From: Apoda limacodes
Lineage: Eukaryota > Arthropoda > Insecta > Lepidoptera > Limacodidae
NCBI GenBank assembly: GCA_946406115.1
Contig: OX291551.1
Coordinates: 8,742,001-8,806,000 of the forward strand
Direction: 5' to 3'
Length of the DNA stretch: 64,000 nucleotides
Shown: piece after piece, positions 1 through 11,700 of the stretch
Numbering within the stretch: position 1 is the first letter of the stretch
Layout of the letters: the number at the start of each line of letters is the position of its first letter
Translations under genes and position numbers: made by a program
The notes under the pieces: model-generated
Seen by the model: the letters and a program-made list of their open reading frames with translations, nothing else
Database searches by the model: none
Told to the model about the DNA's origin: nothing

Positions 1-126
1 GTTGTCGGGTGAGCAAGTCAGGGGGGTTACATACGAATGTTAACAATGGAGACGTGTTTTTGCTTGTTTATTTTTTAAAATAAGTCTGGTAGGATTCGAC
101 GACTCAGCAGTGTTATGAAGACCTGT

Positions 127-741
127 AAAAAAACCGGCCAAGTGCGAGTTGGACTCACGCACCGAGGGTTCCGTACCTACCACCATTTACGTACTTTACA
201 AACACAAACAAAACAGTACGTTTTTTTTTTATTTTTATATTAGAGTTGATTGAATGAAAAGTAAATTGCGGTTTACTGTTTATGACGTATTAAAAAAAAA
301 TTACTTACTAGATATCGTTCAAACCAATTTTCGGTGGAAGTTTGCAAGGTAATGTACATCATATATTTTTTTTAGTTTTATTATTCTTTTATTTTAGAAG
401 TTACAGGGGTTCAGTTAAGAAAAAAATTATATAAGAAACCTCAATATCATTTTTGAAGACCTATCCATAGATACCCCACACGTATAGGTTTGATGAAAAA
501 AAAAATAAGAGTGTCAGTTCTAAGTATGGGGAACCCCCAAAATTTATTGTTTTTTTTTTCTATGGTTAAAATCGTAAAAAAATCTTAATGCGGTTCACAG
601 AATACATCTACTCATCAAGTTTCAATAGTATAGTTCCTATAGTTTCGGAAAAAAATGGCTGTGACATTCGGACGGACAGACAGACAGACATGACGAATCT
701 ATAAGGGTTCCGTTGTTTGCCATTTGGCTACGGAACCCTGA
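127..741 (+). repeat. Lepidopteran dispersed repeat, full-length-like copy
   Basis: It starts with an A-rich run and GGCCAAGTGCGAG, followed by the GAGGGTTCCGTACC motif, and ends with a GACAGACAGACAGACATGACGAAT stretch (read here in parts) and CTACGGAACCCT. The same head and tail recur at 3127..3759 and, in fragments or inverted, elsewhere in the window. It is non-coding. The element class (SINE-like or non-autonomous DNA element) cannot be decided from the sequence alone. Confidence 0.75.
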
Positions 742-1724
742 AAATTATGCATCGAAGACATATAGAGGATGAATTGAAAACAATGAGCAAGTAACGGCGA
801 GCAAAGTTGTGAAAATTTTCAATTAACGCACCGACAATTTAAGTTTTTTGGCGCCATTATTGGCGTGATGGCATGTTTATGTTAGGCTAAATTTCCAACT
901 TGTAGAGCTTCGAAAGAAGGCTGGAAAATAATTAAAAAAAAGCGAGCGAGTCAGTCATTCATTTGGTTATTTAAGGAACACAATGTTAAACCAACGTCTA
1001 ACGGGGTTGGCGCTACTGAGTATTCATAGGAATGTGAATGTGGATCCTGCAGCAGTTGTGTGCAGATTTACGGTCTCACACAACAGAAGGTTAAAATTCT
1101 AGTATATTGAATTGTAATAGGAAGAAAAAAAATCATTTTTTAATACTGTAATAAAGGCTCTTATTGCAAGAATTACTAGGTTTTCATACAACATCGTAGT
1201 AATCATAAAGGTTAATAGGTACTATAAAATTTGATAATTTTTTTCATTATGTAAGCAGTACGATAAAATTCTCTTGATTTTTTTTAAATTTTACACATGA
1301 ATGATAACCATTACAACATCATGCGTAAGTGAGAATTATTGTGCACACACTTAAGCATTGATTGATTGACCTATACCTATCAGAATCGAAAAGTTTCGCG
1401 ATCGCTACGCTCGCATTAATGTTAAAGCCCGGTGTCCTAGTGTACGCCGTGAAATGTCGCAACGCAACCCATTAACGCAAGCTTAAAACGTGTTTATTCT
1501 ACTTGGCAACTAGCCTCAGGCTGGCACTATTCACCCCCCCCGAATACAAATCCTGGCTGCCGTACCACCCTTAGTTATCTGTTTCCATTAGTTATTTAAG
1601 ATTTTATTATTGTGATGTTTCTGTAAAATGATCTTTATATATTTGATCGCAATGATTTAAAAGATAGAGCTAATAAAAACCAATATTATATTATTATTTA
1701 GATTATTAGTAAAGCAATAACTTG
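742..1724. other. Intergenic, nothing recognised
   Basis: AT-rich sequence with several T and A homopolymers. I see no exon-like stretch, RNA gene or clear repeat boundary. Confidence 0.5.
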
Positions 1725-2015
1725 ATTGACGAGGAAATTCGCTCAATCAGTTAACAAGCTGAAGTGGCAATGGGCAGGCCACATCGCTCGTCGAACCGAT
1801 AACCAATGGGGAAGAAAGATTCTCGAGTGGCGACTACGGATTGGAAGACGTTGCGTGGATCGGCGTCCTACCAGGTGGACAGGCGATCTGGTCAGAGCCG
1901 TAGGAAGCGGATGTGCGCGGGCGGCTCAGGACCGGCCGTTGTGGAGACATATGTGGGGAGGCCTACGTTTAGCAATGGACGTCTTTTGGCTGAAACGAAC
2001 GAATAGCTTGATGCT
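1725..2015 (+). pseudogene. RTE-type LINE, C-terminal ORF fragment
   Basis: The frame reads KLKWQWAGHIARRTDNQWG, then RRPTRWTGDLVRA, then AAQDRPLW. This is the conserved C-terminal tail of the endonuclease/reverse-transcriptase polyprotein of RTE-like LINEs that are abundant in Lepidoptera. The typical 3' end, GCCTACGTT.AGCA.TGGACGTC..TTGGCTGAAA, follows and recurs at 6200..6250 and 19700..19750. No upstream RT domain is attached, so this is a 5'-truncated dead copy. Confidence 0.8.
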
Positions 2016-2289
2016 TAAGTTTATTTTTTCAAGATGATAAAGACGCACGCAGATTTTTAGTGTTCTTTATTGTTCTAAGTATTAAGATTTGTTTAATATG
2101 TGTTAGAAGATTTTTATGCTTCATTTCCTTTAAGTAAGTGTAGTTGGGGTTAATAAAACAATGTTCTTTTCATGATGATTTTGAGTTTTTTCTTTATATT
2201 TTACTACCAATTATAAGTCTTCTTTGAAAGCCTCGAGACTCGAGAAGACTCGAGAATTCCCGTGCCCCTAACCCTAAATACTATAGATA

Positions 2290-2648
2290 CAAAATTAAAA
2301 TGTAAAATAACACATTTTTGCTGCACACCTATTTTGACACACAACAGTGAATCAAAACCTAGAATCATGAAATTAGACTAGAAGTAGAGGCATCACAAAT
2401 AAGAGGGGAAATCCGAAAAATTGAAGTTTTTAGTTATTTCACATAATAAATCTGTCAACGGAATTAAAAATACGCCGTCATATTATGAAATTTTGAAATA
2501 AATCAAAACCTATGGGTGCTTCCCGTTTACCTAAAATCATGAACTTTGACAAGATGCAAGGCAGCGCAGCAACAGTAAAGGAAAGTAAGTTTTGCATGGA
2601 ACCCTCGGTGCGCAAGTCAGCCACTCACACTAGTCTGGCTTTTTTTAG
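2290..2648 (-). repeat. Dispersed repeat, inverted fragment
   Basis: The right end (about 2594..2648) is the reverse complement of the head of the 127..741 element, with ACCCTCGGTGCGCAAGTC and then AGTCTGGCTTTTTTT. The left limit is uncertain because the interior is diverged. Confidence 0.5.
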
Positions 2649-3126
2649 GAAAGCATCGTGGTACTTTCGAGCATGCTCGAATTTTTAAAGATCCCCTGAA
2701 AGACTTTTAGTAATTTTCACCTGCATTCAGGAGCTCTGACTTAAGTTCATCATCGCCCACCACCTTACTGTACTATAGCTGTTTTAGGGTCATCCTAAAC
2801 CCACACAGACTAGTGTATATATCCATATGTTGCAATATATTGGTTTAGGGATCTTTCGATGTATATTTTAAATTTATATAAAATATTTTCGTGATTTTTA
2901 TTTTCAGCTTCGTCAATTGTAATTGCCTAATACACAGATTTCTAAAGAATGTTTCTAAGGCTTAATTGCGCACTTCAGACTCTTTAGCTATGTAGAGCTG
3001 ACCTTAATAGCTCTCAGACAAAATTTGATCACTTTTTGTTGTTTAGTAGTTTTTACGTTGTCGATTATTATTAAACTATTGCAATACAAAAGAATATTTC
3101 TACTTAATGAGATGTTTAAACAAAAA
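2649..3126. other. Intergenic, nothing recognised
   Basis: AT-rich sequence without coding potential or a recognisable repeat. Confidence 0.45.
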
Positions 3127-3759
3127 ACAAAAAAATCGGCCAAGTGCGAGTCGGACTCGCGCACGAAGGGTTCCGTACCATTGTCTATAAGAATTAAATG
3201 TTTTTTTCTTATTTTTATATTTGAGTTGATTGAATGAAAGGTAAACAGCGGTTAACGATTTATGACGTATTAAAAAAACTACTTACTAGACCTCGTTCAA
3301 ACAAATTTTCAGTGGAAGTTTGCATGGTAATGTACATCATATATTTTTTTTAGTTTTATCATTCTCTTATTTTAAAAGTTACAGGGGGGGGGACACACAT
3401 TTTACGAATTTGGAAGTGTCTCTCGCGCAAATTATTCAGTTTAGAAAAATATCATATTAGAAACCTCAATATCATATTTAAAGACCTATCCGTAGAAACC
3501 TCACACGTATGGATTTGATGAAATATTTTTTTGGATTCAGTTCTAAGTGTGGGGATCTCCAAAATTTATTGTTTTTTTTTTATTTTTGTGTGAAAATCTT
3601 AATGCGGTTCACAGAATACATCTACATACCAAGTTTCAACAATATAGATCTTATAGTTTCGGAAAAAAGTGGCTGTGACATACGGACGGACAGACAGACA
3701 GACAGACATGACGAATCCATAAGGGTTCCGTTTTTTAACATTTGGCTACGGAACCCTAA
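3127..3759 (+). repeat. Lepidopteran dispersed repeat, second full-length-like copy
   Basis: Same family and orientation as 127..741. It runs from the head CGGCCAAGTGCGAGTCGGAC to a tail with tandem GACA units and CTACGGAACCCTAAAA. The interior (TTGAGTTGATTGAATGAAAG, and the TACATCATATATTTTTTTTAG region) aligns with the first copy along its length. Confidence 0.75.
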
Positions 3760-3884
3760 AAAGACCACGTTTATATACATGAATAAGCGTAAGCAGAACA
3801 AATTTTTATATTTGTAACTAAAACTAAACAAATAAATTGTAAATTATAATAGTTTCCTTTTTTAAAAAAACTAGCGCGCCACCT

Positions 3885-4105
3885 ATTGTGAATGGGATGT
3901 ACTAATTTAGAAATCTTTCCCGGCGTGTGCACAACAATTGTTACCCTTAAATCGGTTTACCCTTAGAATGAGAGTCTGACTCGCACTTGACCAGTTTTGT
4001 CTTACAAAAACTTTCCCCGGCCTGTGCACAACAATTTACCAAAATTTCAATCCAATCTGTTTACCTTAATACGCGAGTCCGACCCGCACTTGACCCTATT
4101 TTGAC
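3885..4105 (+). repeat. Two copies of a ~125-bp tandem-prone unit
   Basis: Two adjacent units each carry the order CTTTCCC.GGC.TGTGCACAACAA, then ATC.GTTTACC, then GCGAGTCCGACCCGCACTTGAC or a variant. The same unit is amplified to five copies at 32080..32640. Confidence 0.6.
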
Positions 4106-4109
4106 ATAA

Positions 4110-5199
4110 AACATAAACTTCAATCTGTCATGCTCAAAACGTCTAAGTGCTCTTAAAAACATTTCATCACAAAACTTTACGTGCGATAATAGTGATAGAA
4201 TAGAGATAATAGCATATAATGTATATCTGCAGCAGTTCAGAGAGACATTTGCTTATAAATTGTATTAGAATTTATAAAAAGATATATGGCTCTGATATCT
4301 TGAGGAGGGCAAAACGGTACTATATAACTATAAAGTCTTCCATTTTGCTATTTGGCTACAAAACGACGACCTATTGACCAATATCTAGGTTACTTAAGAA
4401 ATACTTTCTTATATAACAAATTTGCACTAATTTTAGCTTATATTTTATCTTAACTGCTTTTATACGATTATATAATCGTTATGATAACTTTATAGGTACA
4501 ATACTACTTAAGAGCTTAATGTATATTCCTACTATCTTTATATTTATACTATTTATCTTACCAAACACCAACACCGTGCAATAGTCAGAATCCACTGAAC
4601 AACTTTAACAAGGTTCCTGCCATGGGGGGAATATGATTATTTTCCATAAATTTTTCTTCCGAAGTTACAACTTTAGCAGAAAGTACCTGGAGGACCGAGC
4701 TTCGCTCATTTTCTTACAATGCCATCTATTGTCAAGTAGCATTAGTGTTGCTGTGTCGGTAAAAATAATAGTATTACTACTCGCCAATAGATGTCAGGAA
4801 GAGTCATATTTTTCAGTTTATCATTGCCTGAAAACACGGATAAAACCACGTTTTCTAAAAAAGAAATCGCCCCCAAAACCTATATGTGTATATATATAAA
4901 AACATTCAAAAATTGCTTGTTTACATTAAAATATATATAATATATATTTTATTATCCCATAGGTAAACAAATACAGCCTATTAATTTAGTTTATAACCAA
5001 TTTAATTTACAAATTTGTATAGGCACCCATTTAAAAAATGTCTTATGTCACTATAAAATTGTCGTACTATACTATAAAATCCTTTTTTTATTTAAAAGTA
5101 GAATGAAAAAAGTAGCTGTTCCGCTGCGATCCGAGGTACACATCTAGTTTTTACTATCACAACAGCATAAGCCAAATAAACCACAGCTACATGTCCCCG
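4110..5199. other. Intergenic, nothing recognised
   Basis: AT-rich sequence. A short open frame at 4633..4899 has no recognisable family, and its composition looks non-coding. Confidence 0.45.
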
Positions 5200-6255
5200 G
5201 CAGCCCCGCTGGGGTTGCGAAGAATCCCCGGCAGAGATCCGGCTAACACAAACACCAACTTTAAGAAATGACGAAAAGATTGTTGAGCTGGAAGAAGAAG
5301 ACAATCTGCGCTGGGATATAATAGGGCCATTAGAAGTCAGAAGTCAGGGGGTACTCGATTTTGCTCCAATCCGTCCACTTGTTCTACTTCCAGAAGCTAG
5401 TATCGATTACCGCACGGTAAGAGGAACGCTGAATTTAACCTCGAATTTTAAAGAAGTCTCTTAATAAAGTCCACAATCCGTCCAACGATTGACTTCATAC
5501 GGAACCCCGAACATTTTAATTTCGAATTTTAAAATCGCTTTTAGTGCATAGCATATTGCTAAAATGTGGATGATTTAAATTTATCTGTTCGACTACAAGA
5601 CAAGAACACAAAACCAATCTAACTGCAGAGAGGTGTAAGGCAGGAAAACCTTATTTTTCCGAAACTGTTCACAGCTGCGTTGGAAGATCTTTTAAGCTGC
5701 TGGAGTGAAAACGAGGATACGGCGTCAACATAAATGGTGAGTACATCACTCACCTTTAATTTGCCGACGACATAGTAGTCAGAATTGCTGGAAGACCTAG
5801 GCACGATGCTCGGAGATCTCAGCAGAGTTTCCCAATAGGATGGCCGTAACATGAATATGGATGAAATGAAGGTAATGTTCAATTTCAAGTTCTCGCCTAT
5901 TCCAGTTGTCGTTAGGAACGGTACTCTCGAAGTGTTGACTAATACATATACCTAGGGAAAGTAGTCTAGTTATTTAGGTCCAATTTTGAGAAAAACTTAA
6001 CCGAGGAAGTCAGCTCGGTTGGGCAGCGCAGCCTTTTTTTTAGACGCAACATCTTTTCGTCTGAAATACCTAACGACGAAAGTCTACAATCAGTGTGTGT
6101 TGCCAGTGTTGACTTATTAGACAGAAATGTTGTCTCTAACAGTTGGCTTCTTAAATAAGCTCAGACTCGTCAGGACCAGCTATTGTGAAACCTATGGGTA
6201 AGGCCTACGTTCAGCAGTGGACATCTTCCGGCTGAAACGACGAACGACGACCATA
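5200..6255 (+). pseudogene. Decayed RTE-type LINE
   Basis: Broken reading frames on the + strand give, in order: an endonuclease-like start (LRNDEKIVELEEE then LRWDIIG, about 5255..5325), an RT segment around RGVRQ.. / LFTAALED, and a FADDIVV-type catalytic motif (about 5757..5780). After that come a long KTKVMFN-like stretch and a NQCVLP.. / TYxAETWSL-like region near 6085..6150. The 3' end carries GGCCTACGTTCAGCAGTGGACATC. Many stops and frameshifts show that the copy is dead. The order matches the RTE-like endonuclease-RT proteins common in moths and butterflies. Confidence 0.65.
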
Positions 6256-8690
6256 GTCTTTACCGAACTACGTATTTACTATTTTGTATCAGCCAGAAGA
6301 GCTCAGTCAGAAAGCAACTGCTGGGGCTTAATTCCAATTCATCGGCAAAATAGGTGGGCGACTTACGAACTGTTCCTCTGGAAGTCGTGTTTTCTAATCG
6401 CTTTCTAGCACAGATATAGCCGTAGGGACAGAGAAGTACAAAGAATACTTTAACTCGATTGAAAGTTCTGCAAGTGAAACCGCAGAGTTTGTCTAGTTAT
6501 AAATATTAATATTTCTGCGAACACAATATAATATTAAATCTTATGCAACCAGTTAATAAAATGCCACATAAATTATTTGAAAAACCAAATTAATTTGTAC
6601 CTTAATGCAGTTCTTCTTGGGGATAATTCCCAGTTCCTAAATGCTTAATTTTTTAAAAGTAAGTCTAGTTAGTTTAACTTAACAGAGTATAAGAAAAATC
6701 TAGAGTATATTTTTTATTGCTACGACTTATTTTGGAAACCGGTTCTACAAAAAGTTCCAAAAAATCTTTCGTGATCATTAACAGACGCTCTGAAAATATG
6801 TGAAATAAACATAAAAGTGGTTGCTTGCCACATTCATCCCTACTTTAGATTTTGTGACTAACTCTGTTGTAATAAAGAAAAGTAAAAACAAAATGATATT
6901 CCTGGTTTCCGCGTGGACAACTCTGGCGCTCGATATAAGCCGACCTTGTACCGTGGTCATGAAAGAAAAATTATCAAATCGATCGCCGTTGCATTTGAAT
7001 ATTGCTGTATGAGAAATCCTTCTTTTTTGTGCGTAATTGTTTAACATTTGTCTTAAATCTAACTAAATTTCTAATTTATGTTGCGTTAAAAAACGTTAAG
7101 AAAATGTAAAAACGTCATTTTAACGGTTTTTTATTTTTTTCTCTATAGAAGTCTCTATAATAACCTATATTAACCTATATTATATCAATCTAAAGATAAT
7201 TTTAATACCTTTAACTTCTATTTGCAAATTAAAGTTGAACATTGAGTGATTTTATGTAGTTAGTAGCAGTAGGTATTTCATAACTTTTTGAAATATAATG
7301 TTTTTCGAAACAATGCGCAATGTTTTTTTAGAATTTCCCCATTCTAACTACCACTTTTAAGTACATAAATTTGTAGTCCCTAGTAAGGAACCATATAAAT
7401 TATATATTGAAATGCTTTATTTCCCAAAAATAGTATATAATATCACTTTTTTGAAGCCTATTCACTACAAGTGACTAAAATACCGTTAATAAGAAGAAAC
7501 AGCGAAAGAAACGCTTCTGCAGTCAATTAACATTACGAATTAAATGTAAAATTAAAATGTATTTAATTTCATGCATTTTTACCATCAAGCTAATCTTTAA
7601 TTATATAAAATAAGCTTTTTTGACAAGTTTTACCATAATTTTTAAAATTTAATTTATAGTTAAGTATACTTCTTTCTGCTGTGATTTTAATGTAAAAATG
7701 GATACATTGTCCTTTATATTATTTATAGTATTTCTTAAGCCGTGTGTTCTTCAGTGCTCTGTCTTTGTGTGGATCAGAGCTTTATCTTCGAGACTAAAAT
7801 AGGATCCAACCTGAAATTTCACAGAATATGTATAACAATGGCGGATTATCCAACAAATAATAAACATTACAGAAATTAAAAAATTATGGGGATATTTTTA
7901 CCCCATACAAGAAACACGTTTCCGTTGTTTCGTAGTATATAACAACAGTAATAAATTCAAGCTTCAAACTTGCCGTCATTATAGAGTAAGGTCTATAGTA
8001 TAACAACCACTAATAAAAACCGGCCACGTGTGAGACCTACATTTTAACCCAAAAAGTTCCCTTCCCAAGTGGTCCCATGGTCATCAGGTAAGGATATAAT
8101 GAGAGGATCCTGGAGAAATCGAGCGGACTCTTTCAATTTTTACTCACACTTGAAGCGATTTTTTGAGTGTACGAGAAAATAGCCAATAAGTCAATAAAAA
8201 GTAAAAAGTAAAAACTTTGGGTCGGTTGTTGTGTCACAGAAGAGACAGATTTGATGATAGAATGCTGTGAGTGAACTAAGAAAAGCCGTGTTCGACGTAT
8301 GTGCAGGACACAAATAACTAACAGCTTTCTAATGGTTTAGTTTAATTTGGTAATCTTTAGGGATGACATAACTGAGGGGTCCACAAAAGTTAGGTATTTT
8401 AAAATTCAAAACGGGTTCACAATGGAAATAGTTTAAGAAACTCTGCCTTAAATCAACAATACACGTTGGATATCGTTACGTGGCATTATGCATTCAAAAA
8501 GCTCCTTAAACTCAACTGATGATTCAAATTTGTATCTTCTGTTCTTACAATAAAAATTATATTTCAATAACAATCGAATAATGTATTTGTAAACACGTGT
8601 TTGCTTAATACGCATGCGTACAGTTTTCTATAGAGCCGGAAGCCGGCACTGAAAATACATCATTTAACGGGAGTTCGTGGCCGCGATCAC
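6256..8690. other. Intergenic upstream of ALDH copy A, no gene seen
   Basis: AT-rich sequence. A degenerate head of the dispersed repeat (AAAAACCGGCCACGTGTGAG) lies near 8013..8035. Overlapping short open frames at 6778..7047 are not recognised and are probably chance. Confidence 0.45.
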
Positions 8691-8696
8691 ACGTAT

Positions 8697-8702
8697 TCAG
8701 TT
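8697..8702 (+). promoter_or_regulatory. Candidate arthropod initiator for ALDH copy A
   Basis: TCAGTT matches the arthropod initiator consensus TCAGTY and lies 24 nt before the start codon at 8721. This would give a very short 5' UTR. No TATA box was seen at -30. It is inferred from a six-base match only. Confidence 0.3.
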
Positions 8703-8720
8703 CCTCAATTTACAGAACAA

Positions 8721-8750
8721 ATGGCGAAAGTAAACATAAAATACACTAAG
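8721..8750 (+). CDS. ALDH copy A exon 1 (start codon)
   Basis: Encodes [10 protein letters not shown] followed by a GTGAGT donor. The start was chosen because copy B has a matching 30-nt first exon ([10 protein letters not shown]), both end in phase 0, and no in-frame upstream ATG fits. Confidence 0.85.
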
Positions 8751-11700
8751 GTGAGTAATTTTATTTTATTTGCAAGTAGACATTAACTATATTATATTTT
8801 TCATGGTTTTTAAGAAAAATGTTTTAATTTGTATTTTTTTAGTGCTTGTTTCATTTTATTAGATTTTATATTTTAATTAGTGAATTTATTATATATTTTT
8901 ATTAGCGATATAATAAATATAAAAACCAACCTTTTCGGTATGAGTTTGAATAATATGAATATGCTAACGAAAGCCGATAAGACACTCAACTAATGTTTCA
9001 CTTATAAATATAACAGAATACTGGGTAAATAGATTTTTATTTTAGTGCTTCAGCAGAGTTGAACAATCGATTTATGCTTTCATAACGTTTTAGCTAGTTT
9101 CTTCTATAAAATATACAAAAATACAAAATTTACATCTATACCTATTCTTTGTTTCTCTAAAAAGATAACCTAAACACACACATCACTCTAAAAATTATGG
9201 CAAACGATTCTCCAGGTCTCAAAACGTAAAGAAAACGCAAATTTAGCGATTTCATTTTTAGACCTATAGACCTAGATATCCTAATATATACCCTTAAAAT
9301 AAGACTTAGAACCTCTATTGATAAATGCTATTATTAAAATAGAGTAATAATGAAGCTAAATCATTTTTACATTTTGAATAAAGATTTTCAGGGTAACGAC
9401 CTATCAAGTTACTTATGTGCGGTTTTATCGGCATTATTCCCGCTATGTTACGGATCAGACTGTAATTTCAGACGAAATCGATGCATTATCGAACAACTAC
9501 TAGAAATCAACGATCGATTGTTACACGATGCCAGTGATCGAATGAATAAACATGTTTATGGAATCTTATAGCATACACATTTACATACTTAAATAGATAC
9601 ATACTAAAGATTCTATTATATCTTATTTTTATTATGTTGCCTCGTAAGCATGCATTTTTCTTTGTAGATAATCACTTGATTATAAAACTAAGCAGCGAAA
9701 GATAACTTAATAATTTTATCTAATCCATTCGTATAAACAAGGATAAAACGAATTAACCGAGTACGGTGTACGTACATCATTTATCATATTCTACCTGTAA
9801 TAATCATCACATTTAAAATAATTTATTCTATCGAATGTTGAGGTATATCGACTCAATAATTACTTAATTGACAAATCAATATGAAGAAAATATCTAGGAA
9901 CTTTTTACTAACTATTATAATAGTTATTATGACTCTCTCAATCCAATTACCAAAGGGAGTTTTTGCCAATATTCCAGGTATATTTTTGACGATATATTAT
10001 ATTATTATTATTATTATTATATTTACTATGCATACTTAAAATTCATTGATTTAAACATCCTACGTAAATTTATAAATAGAAATACATCCCTATTTTGTTA
10101 AGGGTTAAAAAATATTGATTAAGTTAAATTAATAGATTTTAAAGGCTATTAACTAAGTAACTGGTAAAAAAAAACCCTACTTACAATTTAATATGAAATT
10201 CGATGTGTCTGTCTGTACTTATGTTATGACTACCTCCAATCGACTTCACGAGGTTTAAAAGGGTTTTGTGGCCTAAAAATTTGCTAAATTTGTGCACCTT
10301 ACTAGGGGAGCCGTAACAATCATAAAGTCCCCACTTATAACCCGAACATGTTAGGACATTCTGAAGATCCATTTGAAATTTGAAAACCACTCATTCAAAG
10401 AAGCACTTCTTTCTTATAAATTCCACATTAAAAATGTTTTTCATGTTTCTAATTTTGTAACGATTAAAAATTAAATAAATAAATACTTTTTTATAATCCG
10501 TAGAGATTTAACGCAAAAGAGCAATAGGTACATGCAAAAATACTGTTTACATAGATACTCATAATTTATTTGGAAATACCGATTCGCTTACATTAAATTA
10601 AAGTATTAAATGCCCCGCAGGCTATCAAAATTCAATTTAGTTACGTTATTTACCCATATTTTCAAGGAGTCCGCCACTTATCAACAAAGGTCTTTTGATA
10701 AGAGGCAGCAATAAACTTTGACTTGAAGAATAATATAGTTCATTAATCACCATAACCTTCTCTATCTTAAGTTATCGCCATTGTCGGTTACTGTATCGTT
10801 TGTTGACGGTCAGGAATATTATATAAGCGTACAAGCTTTTGCCTGTGACTCCACCCGAGCTAAATTCGATATTGGCTCGCGATTCTTGCAGCAATTTGTA
10901 AATTATAGCAAGGAAGTTTGCTGTAGATAAGGTTATCCTCTGCTATGCTAATCCGACTGTTACGTGTCATTTTCTAAGCAACTATGACCTTCGCCTCCCC
11001 TCTTAATATTTTAACTAAATCGGCTCAGTGGTTCAGACCAATTCCTTTTTTTACCTGTTCCTGCTGAATAACAGGGCCTTAAACATAAAAACCAAGCCAA
11101 GTATATTGTGAACGCATAAATCTGCGGTTCCTTAGCATTTATTGCAAAGCACGACGTATTTTTGTTTTTATTAACATTTTGTACAGGCCTCATTCGTTTC
11201 TGTCGCTGGAATTCATAATTCTAAAGATTGCTTACCACTTTAAGTTTTTTCTTCTAATAAGTAAGTAATTTTTTTTAATTTTAGTTTTTACTTGGCAAAA
11301 AGCTTATATATGGATGTCACTTGGGAGCGCAGTATGAATACTGTTTTAAGGCTAAATTTTTTGATCTTGAAATCGCTTTGAGTGTATTGATAGGGTGACG
11401 ATAAGGACAAGCTTGGCCTAAGTTTACTCATTTGAATATTTCATGTTTTTTTTGATAAATAAGGCTTTTTATTGTCAAAATATTAACCTCGAGCCAGGGA
11501 CTTGACCCTGCAGCCTTGAGCTTGAACAAAATTGAGAGGTACTCCGGTTTTCCTGAAAACCGTACCGTTTTTCATTGATAATATTGTTATCTATTAAATA
11601 TTTATTTATTTCGTTACCTAAATACCTCTCAATTATTATGACGCTGAGACTGCCATTTTTATAAATTGGTCTTATTATTTAAAATTTTAGTTTGTCCGGG

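Noticed and set aside
9350..9571. 73-codon open frame in ALDH A intron 1
   Set aside because: Contains a plausible-looking peptide, but no motif, paralogous counterpart or splice context was found.
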